Source of the DNA: Adhaeribacter_A terreus
Lineage (GTDB): Bacteria > Bacteroidota > Bacteroidia > Cytophagales > Hymenobacteraceae
Direction of reading: 5' to 3'
Length of the DNA: 64,000 bases
Assembly: GCF_042657365.1 (NCBI RefSeq)
Contig: NZ_JBHSKT010000002.1
Location: 62,001 to 126,000, forward strand
Below are positions 40,902 to 49,017 of the stretch, in pieces. How positions within the stretch are numbered: the first letter of the stretch is position 1; each line of letters opens with the position of its first letter. Made by a program: the position numbers and the translations under genes. The notes beneath the pieces are model-generated. The model was not told where the DNA came from, did no database searches, and saw only the letters and a list, made by a program, of their open reading frames with translations.

Positions 40902-42131
40902 TTATCCCGCAATTTCCTTCGGATAGCAAACAAAAAACTTTTCTACTTTATTGCTCAGCGCCCGGATGTTTGGCAGATCGGAAGCTTCGGCTAATTCTAC
41001 TACTTTGCCGTATTTGGTGAGCACGTTAATGGCTTCGTTGGTTGTGTTGTAGGCGTTATTGCTTATTTTCCCGGAAATCATGATGTAAGGCAGTTCTTCT
41101 TCGGTAATCCCGAATTTTTCCATGACCAGTTCGGCAATACCCAGGCGGAAATCTTCTTCCAGCGGCTCTGTGGTAATGATGATCTTGAACAGTTTGCGGT
41201 CGATGATGCTGGAAGAAAGGAAGGCCAGAATTTTATCTTCGTGGAAAACCCATTGCTTGATCGCGGCCCAAACATCCATATCGTCCAGAGCTACGAAATT
41301 GCGCATGATCAGCGGATCTTCCTGAAAATCAGAAAATCGGATGTTGTTGGCCAGGAAAAGTTTCAGCGACGGACTGGCGGCTACGTCAATTCCCTGCAGC
41401 ATGAGTTGGCGGGCGCGTTCTACGGCTTTTAAAACCATATTTTCGGCGCTTAAAACCGTTTTGTGCAAATAAACCTGCCAGTACATCAAACGGCGGCTTA
41501 CCAGGAAATTCTCGATGGAATAGATGGCTTTTTCTTCCACCACCAGTTTTTCATCTACCACGTCCAACATTTTCAGCAGGCGGCTTGCGCCAATTTTGCC
41601 TTCCATTACGCCGGTATAAAAACTGTCGCGGTTCAGGTAATCCAGGCGGTCTACGTCAAGCTGACTGGAAACCAGTTGATGGAAAAACGGCCGTTCATAA
41701 TCGCCTTTGAAAATTTTTATAGCCAGATCCAATCTTCCGTGAAATTCCTGGTTCAGCAACTCCATGATGTAGGAAGAAATATCTTCGTGGTGCACTTCCT
41801 TGAAAATGGCGGTTTCCAGGGCATGTGAAAGCGGACCGTGACCAATGTCGTGCAGCAAAATGGCAATTAAAGAAGCTTCGTATTCGGCATCCCAAATAAA
41901 AGTACCCTTCGCGCGCAGCGTATCCAAAGCCGTACTCATTAAGTGCATGGCACCTAAAGCATGATGAAAACGCGTATGCAAGGCTCCGGGATAAACAAAA
42001 TCGGTGAGGCCAAGCTGCCGGATGCGGCGCAAACGCTGGAAATACGGGTGCTCGATTATTTCGAAAACCAGGCCCGAAGGAATGGTGATGAAACCGTAAA
42101 CGGGATCGTTGAAGATTTTTTTCTTGCTCAA
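40902..42131 (-). CDS. HD-domain phosphohydrolase (YdhJ/dNTPase-like)
   Basis: The 409-residue cytoplasmic protein carries a metal-binding HD domain: HTRFHHALGAMHLM (about residues 51-64; first His), AILLHDIGHGPLSHALE (about 91-107; the HD pair and the second His), and a downstream Asp in SSQLDVDRLDYLNRDSFY (about 152-169). This is the pattern of the large COG1078 family of HD phosphohydrolases, some of which hydrolyse dNTPs. The C-terminal half is helical. It is transcribed alone before the porX gene, which points the other way. Confidence 0.88.
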   Translation of the reverse strand: MSKKKIFNDPVYGFITIPSGLVFEIIEHPYFQRLRRIRQLGLTDFVYPGALHTRFHHALGAMHLMSTALDTLRAKGTFIWDAEYEASLIAILLHDIGHGPLSHALETAIFKEVHHEDISSYIMELLNQEFHGRLDLAIKIFKGDYERPFFHQLVSSQLDVDRLDYLNRDSFYTGVMEGKIGASRLLKMLDVVDEKLVVEEKAIYSIENFLVSRRLMYWQVYLHKTVLSAENMVLKAVERARQLMLQGIDVAASPSLKLFLANNIRFSDFQEDPLIMRNFVALDDMDVWAAIKQWVFHEDKILAFLSSSIIDRKLFKIIITTEPLEEDFRLGIAELVMEKFGITEEELPYIMISGKISNNAYNTTNEAINVLTKYGKVVELAEASDLPNIRALSNKVEKFFVCYPKEIAG

Positions 42132-42596
42132 AATGCTGTTCGTAATGAAAGTGCAAAGATGCGGAAATGGTACGGATTTGAAGGGAAAAAGTGCTCGTCT
42201 TTTCAGTCACCTCCGGCTTGAAAATAACCACCCCCGGCCCCTCCTTGAAAAGGAGGGGAGCTGCTCACTGCTCCACGTTGAACTTGTACTTAATAGAGAA
42301 CAGTAAAAAAACGGTATGGTTTCAGCCTCAAAAAGTTAAATAGAAGCAGGAAAGAAAAGCTCCCCTCCTTTTCAAGGAGGGGCCGGGGGTGGTTGTTTTT
42401 TAAGTGCGGTTGAATTTTCTTAACAACGCCATTCCATAGAATGATCTAAATATTCGTATTTTTGAATTCTTATTTCTTTGCAATAAAAAGTAACCTTTCG
42501 CGTAATTAAACGTGCTTAAGGCAGTGCCCGGATGATCCGGATTTTTACTGAAAAAACGGTAGCGAAATAGCACCAAAAACCCGATAAATAATTAAC
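42132..42596. other. Intergenic region of 465 bp with a perfect 37-bp inverted repeat
   Basis: It contains the inverted repeat 42226-42394 with an S1 (42307-42335) in its loop, about 120 bp of AT-rich text (42400-42520) with no recognised feature, and an S1-like core (AAAAAACGGTAGCG at 42551) upstream of porX. Divergent promoters should be here but I see no clear TAnnTTTG box. Confidence 0.6.
42226..42394. mobile_element. MITE-like element with perfect 37-bp terminal inverted repeats
   Basis: The left arm (42226-42262) begins AACCACCCCCGGCCCCTCCT. The right arm (42358-42394) is its exact inverted copy. Each arm itself contains the hairpin CCCCTCCTTGAAAAGGAGGG. The 95-nt centre carries an S1. 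No transposase. The arms resemble the ends of the C-rich REP-like modules. Confidence 0.75.
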
Positions 42597-44153
42597 ATGC
42601 AACGATATAGTATTCTGTGGGCCGATGATGAGATCGATCTTTTAAAACCGCATATCATGTTCCTGCAAGACCGTGGCTACGATGTAACGCCGGTGCCGAG
42701 CGGAGCCGATGCCATTGAGAAATTCAACGAACAGAATTTCGACGTGGTTTTTCTGGATGAGAACATGCCCGGAATCAGTGGTCTGGAAACGCTTAACGAA
42801 CTGAAAGCCAGCAAGCCAACCATTCCGGTTATCATGATAACCAAGAGTGAGGAAGAGCATATTATGGAAGAGGCGATCGGTTCTAAAATTGCCGATTACC
42901 TTATTAAACCTATTAACCCGAACCAAATATTGCTTTCTATTAAGAAAATTCTGGATAACAAACGCCTGGTTTCCGAACGCACCAATATCAGTTATCAGCG
43001 CGATTTCCGGCAGCTGGGCATGGCTTTCGGCGACCGTCTGAGCCCGAAGGAGTGGGCAGATGTATATAAGAAACTGGTTTACTGGGAGCTGGAAATTGAC
43101 GAGACCGAAAACAAAAGCATGAGTGATGTGATCACGATGCAGAAGGACGAAGCCAATTCCAATTTCTCGAAATTCATTATCGATAATTACGAAGACTGGC
43201 TGAATAATCCGGATGACGAAACGCCGCTCATGAGCCACCAACTGTTTAAGCAGCGCGTTTTTCCGCTCATGAAAGAAAGCAACGTGCCGGTTTATTTCGT
43301 GCTGATCGATAATTTGCGTTACGACCAGTGGAAAATTCTGGAGCCGATCATTGCCGAATATTTCACGGTAGATAACGAAGAAATGTATTATTCCATTTTG
43401 CCAACCACTACGGCTTACGCGCGGAATGCCATTTTTGCGGGTATGATGCCGGGCGAAATTCAGAAGAAATATCCGAATAAATGGGTTTGGGACGACGACG
43501 ATGAAGGCAAAAACCTGAACGAAGCTGACTTTATGGAGATCAATCTTCAGAATAATAAGATCAGCGATAAATTCAGCTACAACAAAATTACCAACTTAAC
43601 GGCCGGCAAAGAGCTTATCAGCAAGTTTAATAATTTGCAGAATAACAAGCTGAACGTGATCGTGTATAATTTCGTGGATATGCTTTCACATGCGCGGACC
43701 GATATGGCCATGATCCGCGAACTTGCTTCCGACGAATCGGCTTACCGGTCGTTAACGCGTTCGTGGTTTTTGCATTCTCCCTTGTTCGAAACCTTGAAAA
43801 TGATCTCGGAGAAAAAAGGGAAACTGGTTATTACCACCGACCACGGCACCATCCGGGTAAAGCGTCCGTTCAAAATTGTGGGCGACCGGAGTACCAATAC
43901 CAATCTGCGTTACAAGCACGGTAAGAACCTGGGTTTCACGGAGAAAGATGTGTTTGTGGCGCGCAAGCCGGAGCATTTGGGATTACCGAAAGAGAATATT
44001 TCTACGGCCTACGTTTTTGCGCAGGAAGATTATTTCTTTGCATATCCCAACAATTATAACTATTATGTGAACTATTACAAAGATACTTTCCAGCACGGAG
44101 GTATTTCTTTGGAAGAGATCATTATTCCGTTTATAACTTTAAGCGCGCGTTAA
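42597..44153 (+). CDS. porX: PorX: response regulator with PglZ domain (T9SS regulation)
   Basis: PorX is a two-component response regulator whose C-terminal PglZ domain is an alkaline-phosphatase-fold hydrolase; in Porphyromonas and Flavobacterium relatives it is needed for T9SS function. The 518-residue product has an N-terminal receiver (about 4-125; phosphorylation Asp in VVFLDENMPGISGLET near residue 52) and the PglZ part (about 200-515) with VLIDNLRYDQWKILEP, the metal-binding TTDHGTIRVKRPFKI and RYKHGKNLGF. The two T9SS-type A proteins, the type B protein and this gene together show an active T9SS. No porY histidine kinase is adjacent. Confidence 0.93.
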   Translation: MQRYSILWADDEIDLLKPHIMFLQDRGYDVTPVPSGADAIEKFNEQNFDVVFLDENMPGISGLETLNELKASKPTIPVIMITKSEEEHIMEEAIGSKIADYLIKPINPNQILLSIKKILDNKRLVSERTNISYQRDFRQLGMAFGDRLSPKEWADVYKKLVYWELEIDETENKSMSDVITMQKDEANSNFSKFIIDNYEDWLNNPDDETPLMSHQLFKQRVFPLMKESNVPVYFVLIDNLRYDQWKILEPIIAEYFTVDNEEMYYSILPTTTAYARNAIFAGMMPGEIQKKYPNKWVWDDDDEGKNLNEADFMEINLQNNKISDKFSYNKITNLTAGKELISKFNNLQNNKLNVIVYNFVDMLSHARTDMAMIRELASDESAYRSLTRSWFLHSPLFETLKMISEKKGKLVITTDHGTIRVKRPFKIVGDRSTNTNLRYKHGKNLGFTEKDVFVARKPEHLGLPKENISTAYVFAQEDYFFAYPNNYNYYVNYYKDTFQHGGISLEEIIIPFITLSAR

Positions 44154-44606
44154 ATGGCTGCAATTGCCGAAACCGGTAAAACGCTGCACGTGGCTTCGCT
44201 GGAGAATTTACCACAAGCTGCGGCAGCTTTTCATACTTTTTTAACCGAAAACCCTACCGTTTCGGTGGTGCTATTTGAAGGCGAAATGGGGGCGGGAAAA
44301 ACCACCTTCATTAAAGCCATTTGCCGTGAACTAGGCGTAACCGAAGCGGTGAGCAGTCCTACTTTTTCGCTGGTGAACGAGTACGAAGGCCGCGACGGAA
44401 AACGCATTTATCATTTCGATTTTTACCGCCTGAACGAAGAACGCGAAGCGCTGGACATTGGCATTTACGAGTACCTCGATTCCGGAAATCTGTGTTTAAT
44501 AGAGTGGCCTTCCAAAGTAGAAAACCTTTTGCCCGAACACGTACTTTTGGTGAATATTGAAGCCGACGCCAACGGACAACGCACGATTACCTTGAAACTT
44601 ACCTGA
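44154..44606 (+). CDS. tsaE: tRNA threonylcarbamoyladenosine biosynthesis protein TsaE
   Basis: TsaE is a small P-loop ATPase that helps TsaB/TsaD form t6A37 in tRNAs. The 150-residue product has the Walker A GEMGAGKTTFIKAICRELG (about 43-61), the switch region SSPTFSLVNEYEG, and the downstream Trp motif LIEWPSKVENLLPE (about 122). Length fits. Its ATG directly follows the porX stop (TAA at 44151-44153, ATG at 44154), and it is 2 nt from ald, which suggests translational coupling in a porX-tsaE-ald operon. The first 20 residues are longer than in many homologues. Confidence 0.93.
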   Translation: MAAIAETGKTLHVASLENLPQAAAAFHTFLTENPTVSVVLFEGEMGAGKTTFIKAICRELGVTEAVSSPTFSLVNEYEGRDGKRIYHFDFYRLNEEREALDIGIYEYLDSGNLCLIEWPSKVENLLPEHVLLVNIEADANGQRTITLKLT

Positions 44607-44608
44607 TT

Positions 44609-45835
44609 ATGACCAGTAAAACGCCGCCGGGTTTTGCCGCCATTGCTGCTAACCCGGTTCTCAGCCCGAAAGAATCGATGCTGGCCGTGGAAACCAAACG
44701 GAAACGCCTTTTTATTGGCATCCCGAAAGAATCTTCGTTGCAGGAAAACCGCATTGGCTTAACGCCCGCAGCCGTAAAACAACTCACCGATCAGGGCCAC
44801 GAAATTATTATTGAAAGCGGCGCCGGCGAACCCAGCAAATACTCCGACCACGATTTTTCGGAAGCCGGTGCGCAGGTGGTTTATTCTACCAAAGAAGTGT
44901 ATGAGGCCGATATTATTCTGAAAATTGCGCCGCCTACTTACGATGAAATGGAATATCTGAAAACCGGGCAAACCTTAATTTCGGCGCTGCAATTCGGGAG
45001 TTTAACCGCCGATTACGTGCTGGCGCTTTGCCGCAAAAAGGTAAACGCCATTTCGTTTGAACTTATAAAAGACAAATCGGAAACCAAGCCCGTAGTGCGC
45101 GCCATGAGCGAAATTGCCGGCAGCACGGTTATGCTCATTGCCGCCGAATATTTAAGTTCCAGCAACGAAGGCAAAGGCGTAATTTTAGGTGGCATAACCG
45201 GCGTTCCGCCCAGCAAAGTAGTAATTATAGGCGCCGGCACGGTGGCTGAATATGCCACACGCGCGGCCATTGGTTTGGGTGCCGAAGTTAAAGTTTTCGA
45301 CGATCAGATCTACAAACTGCGCCGTTTGAAATACAACATTGGCGCGCAACTTTTCACGAGTACCCTGGATGGCGTAATTCTACACGATAAGATCAGAACC
45401 GCCGACGTGGTGATTGGAGCGTTGAGTCCGGAAGATAATCGCGCCAATTACATGGTTCCGGAAAGTGTGGTGGCGCAAATGCAGCCTGGTTCGGTAATTA
45501 TTGACGTAAGCATTGATCAGGGTGGTTGCTTCGAAACTTCAGAAATGACTTCGCACAGCCGGCCGGTTTACCGCAAATACGACGTGATCCATTACTGCGT
45601 ACCGAACATTGCTTCGCGCGTGCCGCGCACGGCTACCAATGCGCTGAGCAACATTTTTACGCCTATTCTGCTCGAAATTTCGCAGTACGGTGGCATTAAC
45701 GAGGTGCTGTTTACAAACGAACATTACCGCAGCGGCGTGTACATTTATCGCGGCAGCTTAACCAATGCGGCTATTGCGAAGAAATTCGGGATGCGGTATA
45801 AGGAACTGGGGCTGATGATTGCGGTGCGGAATTAG
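44609..45835 (+). CDS. ald: Alanine dehydrogenase
   Basis: This NAD-dependent enzyme converts alanine to pyruvate and ammonia, or the reverse. The 408-residue product has a family start (RLFIGIPKESSLQENRIGLT, about 31-50), LKIAPPTYDEMEYL, SFELIKDKSETKPVVRAMSE, the NAD-binding KVVIIGAGTVAEYATRAAIG (about 199-218), and DVSIDQGGCFETSEMTS. The extra N-terminus of about 28 residues is typical for Bacteroidota. It ends the porX-tsaE-ald operon; its TAG stop forms the start of an S1 element. Confidence 0.94.
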   Translation: MTSKTPPGFAAIAANPVLSPKESMLAVETKRKRLFIGIPKESSLQENRIGLTPAAVKQLTDQGHEIIIESGAGEPSKYSDHDFSEAGAQVVYSTKEVYEADIILKIAPPTYDEMEYLKTGQTLISALQFGSLTADYVLALCRKKVNAISFELIKDKSETKPVVRAMSEIAGSTVMLIAAEYLSSSNEGKGVILGGITGVPPSKVVIIGAGTVAEYATRAAIGLGAEVKVFDDQIYKLRRLKYNIGAQLFTSTLDGVILHDKIRTADVVIGALSPEDNRANYMVPESVVAQMQPGSVIIDVSIDQGGCFETSEMTSHSRPVYRKYDVIHYCVPNIASRVPRTATNALSNIFTPILLEISQYGGINEVLFTNEHYRSGVYIYRGSLTNAAIAKKFGMRYKELGLMIAVRN

Positions 45836-45914
45836 AAAACGCTATGCTTTTAAGGTGAAAAAGTGCTGTGATGGAAGTCACAGCACTTTTTTCGCTGAAA
45901 AAGATATCGTTTTA
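45833..45914. repeat. Symmetric S1-hairpin-S1 module between the convergent genes ald and the 45912 gene
   Basis: The order is: ald stop TAG, AAAACGCTATGCTTTT, AAGGTG, hairpin AAAAAGTGCTGTGA/TCACAGCACTTTTTT (45857-45893), CGCTGA, and AAAAAGATATCGTTTTA. The final A-T-T is the TAA stop of the minus gene. Both stop codons are thus inside the module. Confidence 0.8.
45858..45892. terminator. Bidirectional intrinsic terminator between convergent genes
   Basis: AAAAGTGCTGTGA pairs with TCACAGCACTTTT around TGGAAG. Confidence 0.9.
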
Positions 45915-46430
45915 TTCGCCGGCGTTATACCATTTTAACGTTTTTATGTTTTCTAGTTCAATGTTTTTTATTTTCATGCTATTTAAAACATTCATTGCTT
46001 TTTCAGTACACAAAATATGCATTGTTGATCCTGTTATAAAAAAATCACTCCCATCCCAAGTTGAAATGTCAAAGCTATAGCCAGTAATAAAACCAGTTTG
46101 CTTAGGTTTAAAAGCAGGACCACATTTTCCTATACATTGGAAACCATAATACTTAGTTGGCAAATCTTCAGATTCTACCTGGTAGGTTTTCCAACCAGTA
46201 AGGTTTGCATTTTCTAGTGCGTTTTTTAATTTCTCAGAGATTAGAAAATTCCAACTGTCCTGAAGGCGTACAACATCATAAGCTTTTTTGCCTTGGCTCT
46301 TTTTAACCACAATTTTATCAGAGGAAAGGTTGCCGGTTTTTAAAAGTTCATAATCATAAACTCCGGAAACTTCAACAAATAAATCTATATTATTTGATTT
46401 AAAGCCGAAGCTAAAAAACTCTTGGTTCAT
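45912..46430 (-). CDS. Orphan immunity-like (DUF1629/Imm11-type) protein
   Basis: The 172-residue cytoplasmic protein has no signal peptide. LQDSWNFLISEKLKNALENA and NLTGWKTYQVES (about residues 70-100) resemble the DUF1629/Imm11-family pattern seen in immunity proteins of polymorphic toxins. No toxin gene is next to it. It is AT-rich compared with ald and map, which suggests transfer or an orphan immunity allele. The family call rests on pattern memory only and a more distant relative is possible. Confidence 0.45.
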   Translation of the reverse strand: MNQEFFSFGFKSNNIDLFVEVSGVYDYELLKTGNLSSDKIVVKKSQGKKAYDVVRLQDSWNFLISEKLKNALENANLTGWKTYQVESEDLPTKYYGFQCIGKCGPAFKPKQTGFITGYSFDISTWDGSDFFITGSTMHILCTEKAMNVLNSMKIKNIELENIKTLKWYNAGE

Positions 46431-46476
46431 TAAGGTATGGTTAATTTATGTAAATCAATATCAGTAAAGTGGCTTC

Positions 46477-47241
46477 TTAATCCCAGATCGCATTCATAGC
46501 CGTCAGAATGATTGGCTCGTTGTCAGTGATGACAATGGTATGTTCGTGCTGGGCCATAAATCCACCTTTGTTTCCAACTAAAGTCCAGCCGTCTTTCAGC
46601 GTGTTGGTATAAGTAGACGTGGTGGAAATAAAAGTTTCGATGGCTACCACGGAATTCTTTTTGAAGCGGCGCCGGTCGAAGGTGTTTTTGTAGTTGAGCA
46701 ACTCATCCGGTTGTTCGTGGAGGCTCCGGCCGATGCCGTGACCGCCCAGGTTTTTGATCACTTTGTAGCCCATACGCTTGGCTTCGGTTTCCATTAAATA
46801 CCCGATATCGGCAATGCGCACGCCGCCTTTTATGTTGCTGATGGCTTTTTTTAAGATGGTTTTGGAAGCGTTTACCAGGTTCTGGTGGTTGTGAATGTCT
46901 TCGCCCAGCACAAAAGAATTGCCGTTATCCGACCAGAAACCGTACAGTTCCGCCGAAACATCGATGTTCACCAGGTCGCCTTCCTGTAAAATGCGTTTGT
47001 CGGAGGGAATGCCGTGGCAGAATTCGTTATTCACGCTGATGCAGGTATAACCGGGGAAACCATACGTAAGAAAAGGAGCAGATTTTGCCCCGAAATCAGC
47101 CAGAATTTTAGCGCCATGCTCATCCAGTTGTTTGGTGGTAATGCCGGGCTGCGCAAATCTGGTCATTTCTTTTAAGGTATAAGCAACCGCTTCGCTTACC
47201 CTTTGCATTCCCTCTAACTCGGCTTCTGTAGTTATAGACAT
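46477..47241 (-). CDS. map: Methionine aminopeptidase, type I
   Basis: It removes the initiator methionine from new proteins in the cytoplasm with a dinuclear metal centre. The 254-residue product shows the pita-bread fold ligands: DEHGAKILADFGAKSAPFLT, the His in CHGIPSDKRILQ (about 82), Asp in VNIDVSAELYGFWSDNG (about 95-110), His in NLGGHGIGRSLHEQP (about 175-180) and the Glu pair in AIETFIST and QHEHTIVI. Length matches the short type I. It stands alone; no rpsM or infA neighbours are seen in this window. Confidence 0.95.
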   Translation of the reverse strand: MSITTEAELEGMQRVSEAVAYTLKEMTRFAQPGITTKQLDEHGAKILADFGAKSAPFLTYGFPGYTCISVNNEFCHGIPSDKRILQEGDLVNIDVSAELYGFWSDNGNSFVLGEDIHNHQNLVNASKTILKKAISNIKGGVRIADIGYLMETEAKRMGYKVIKNLGGHGIGRSLHEQPDELLNYKNTFDRRRFKKNSVVAIETFISTTSTYTNTLKDGWTLVGNKGGFMAQHEHTIVITDNEPIILTAMNAIWD

Positions 47242-47385
47242 GGTTCTTTTTCAGTTTCAAAATTTATTGTCAAGCTATTTTTTACCTGACCGTTAATTCC
47301 CGGTAAACAAAGTAATTTTAGTTATCAGCGCTTAACGGGAAGATCTTTCATGAATTCAACAAAATGGATCAGGCTTCGGTTCTAA

Positions 47386-47418
47386 GCACTTTTTCTGCCT
47401 GAAATCCTAGCGTTTTTA
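47386..47418 (-). repeat. S1 element containing the stop codon of the membrane protein
   Basis: On the coding (minus) strand TAA-AAACGCTAGGATTTC-AGGCAG-AAAAAGTGC, where TAA is the stop (47416-47418). Confidence 0.75.
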
Positions 47419-48918
47419 CTTGCCGGTGGTATAGGTTTTGGCATCTTTGGTGGCGCCCCAATATTGCAGCAGTTTGCCTTGCGCTTCAGAATTGCCGGGC
47501 CAGGTTATTTTTTCCCAGAACATAACTGTACAATCGGTTTCCAGGGAAACGTGTTGCTCCGGCGAATTAATAATGGTTTCGAGGGCCGCTTTTTCGCAGT
47601 TATAAGCGGTATGGTCGGGCGTTTCTGCACTACTGAAAATGATGGCAAAAAGTACCAGGCCCGCTATGTAGAGTTTCTTATAACGGAAGTTCAGGTTTAA
47701 AAGAATATGCCAGCAGGTTAGCCCGAAGAAATAAACAAGTACCAGATAAGCGGGTAAAAACGTATGGTTTACAATAATGTAAGGTCGGTAATGGCGGTAG
47801 CCGCCTAAGGGAAGCAGTAGTACGTAGATCGCACAGAAGATGAGCGCCACACCCAACATTTTCAGTATCCGTTTTCCGGTAACCAAATCCTGACGGAGTA
47901 AAATTGCATTCACGATCAGGGTTAAGAAAATGAGAGAAAACGCCGGGCCAAATTCATGTCTGAAGCCATAAAACAATTGTTGATTCAGGCCGGTCGGAAG
48001 CAATTTATAACGCTGTAGTAAAGGTACACTGTAATCATTTTCAATATTGAAAGTGCCCAGGTAAAATGAGTAGAGACTTACCAACGATATAAAAATGAAA
48101 TAAAACAATACCGGTTTCGGAATGGCTTGAATTGCTTTTAAGGTTTTGGAGATTAAGTTTTTAGCTTCATTTTTACGGAAATGCTGCCACCATAAATAAA
48201 GCAGTACCGAAGGACAGATGATGAGGACCAGCGGAGCATTCAGCGGACCGTTCAAAGGCACAATTAGCGTTAAGATAAGCAGAAGCAAATGGTGCCAAAA
48301 ATTAAATTTCAGTGGTTTATTGTGATAAAAAGCGCGGTAAAACGGTAGGAAAAACAGCATTAAAACTGCTACCGCAAAGGCGTAGAAGAACATGTAGGTA
48401 ATGGAACCGCTTATAATACTCAACCGGTAGAAAGCACCGTGCGTCTGAAACAACGGAACTATAATTGCGGCTGCCAGAATAAATTTCGGTTTCCAGAATT
48501 TGCCGGTGCCGGTAATATAAGTGCCCAACAACCAAAGCAGCAATAAGTGTGTACCCCAACGCGCCAGCGCAGAAGCCAGGTAAGACGCAGAAAGCGGATC
48601 GGTGAAATGCTGCAGAAAAAATGGCACCGTTTTAAAATACGTGCTCATCGACCAATGCACAAAGAAACGGTTGGGGGCAGCATATTTTTCGCCGGAAGTA
48701 AACACGCTGAATCCCAGCGGATCTTCCAATACCCGGGCATACCACTTCACCGGTAAAATTACCGGAGCCATATCGCCATCGTGGGGCAGATAATAGAGCT
48801 GATAAAAGGTGTAAGCAGCATCCAGGATCAGGAAAAGCGCCAGCAGGTACGTTAGCTTTTTATTCAGTTTCACAGCCGTATTATCGGGGGGTAAAGCAGT
48901 TTTTGTGGTTAAAAGCAT
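47416..48918 (-). CDS. Polytopic membrane protein of about 500 residues, unknown function
   Basis: About ten to eleven hydrophobic segments are visible, among them LTYLLALFLILDAAYTFYQL (about 20), LLLLWLLGTYITGTG (about 130), IIVPLFQTHG, YMFFYAFAVAVLMLFFLPF (about 175), WHHLLLLILTLIVPLNG, VLFYFIFISLVSLYSFYLG, LIFLTLIVNAILL and YLVLVYFFGLTCWHILLNL. The layout resembles integral-membrane sugar transferases or EpsG-like proteins but no catalytic motif is clear, so I leave it unnamed. The soluble C-terminus (ETDCTVMFWEKITWPG) is short. Single gene, next to map. Confidence 0.6.
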   Translation of the reverse strand: MLLTTKTALPPDNTAVKLNKKLTYLLALFLILDAAYTFYQLYYLPHDGDMAPVILPVKWYARVLEDPLGFSVFTSGEKYAAPNRFFVHWSMSTYFKTVPFFLQHFTDPLSASYLASALARWGTHLLLLWLLGTYITGTGKFWKPKFILAAAIIVPLFQTHGAFYRLSIISGSITYMFFYAFAVAVLMLFFLPFYRAFYHNKPLKFNFWHHLLLLILTLIVPLNGPLNAPLVLIICPSVLLYLWWQHFRKNEAKNLISKTLKAIQAIPKPVLFYFIFISLVSLYSFYLGTFNIENDYSVPLLQRYKLLPTGLNQQLFYGFRHEFGPAFSLIFLTLIVNAILLRQDLVTGKRILKMLGVALIFCAIYVLLLPLGGYRHYRPYIIVNHTFLPAYLVLVYFFGLTCWHILLNLNFRYKKLYIAGLVLFAIIFSSAETPDHTAYNCEKAALETIINSPEQHVSLETDCTVMFWEKITWPGNSEAQGKLLQYWGATKDAKTYTTGK

Positions 48919-48926
48919 ACCGTTTT
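48910..48926 (-). repeat. S1-like core
   Basis: AAAAGCATACCGTTTTA, next to the start of the membrane protein gene (its ATG is at 48918). It may be coincidental because part of it is coding. Confidence 0.4.
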
Positions 48927-48933
48927 ATAAAAT

Positions 48934-48966
48934 AAACCTCACAGATTTTGTGGTCTGTGAGGTTCT
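48934..48966 (-). terminator. Hairpin after the flavin reductase gene
   Basis: AACCTCACAGA pairs with TCTGTGAGGTT around TTTTGTGG. The flavin reductase ends at 49015. Confidence 0.65.
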
Positions 48967-48987
48967 GGGTAAGATTTTTTCTGTAGC

Positions 48988-49017
48988 ACTTTTCAGGGCA
49001 AAACCATAGGGTTTTTA
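48988..49017 (-). repeat. S1 element containing the flavin reductase stop codon
   Basis: On the minus strand TAA-AAACCCTATGGTTTTGCCCTGAAAAGTGC, TAA being the stop at 49015-49017. Confidence 0.75.

Noticed and set aside
44248..44262. S1-like GAAAACCCTACCGTTTC inside tsaE
   Set aside because: It is coding (TENPTVS) and has no AAAAAGTC arm; a chance match or a relic, not counted.
48910..48926. S1 overlapping the start codon of the 47416-48918 gene as a regulatory site
   Set aside because: Part of it is coding and the arm is absent; kept only as a low-confidence feature.
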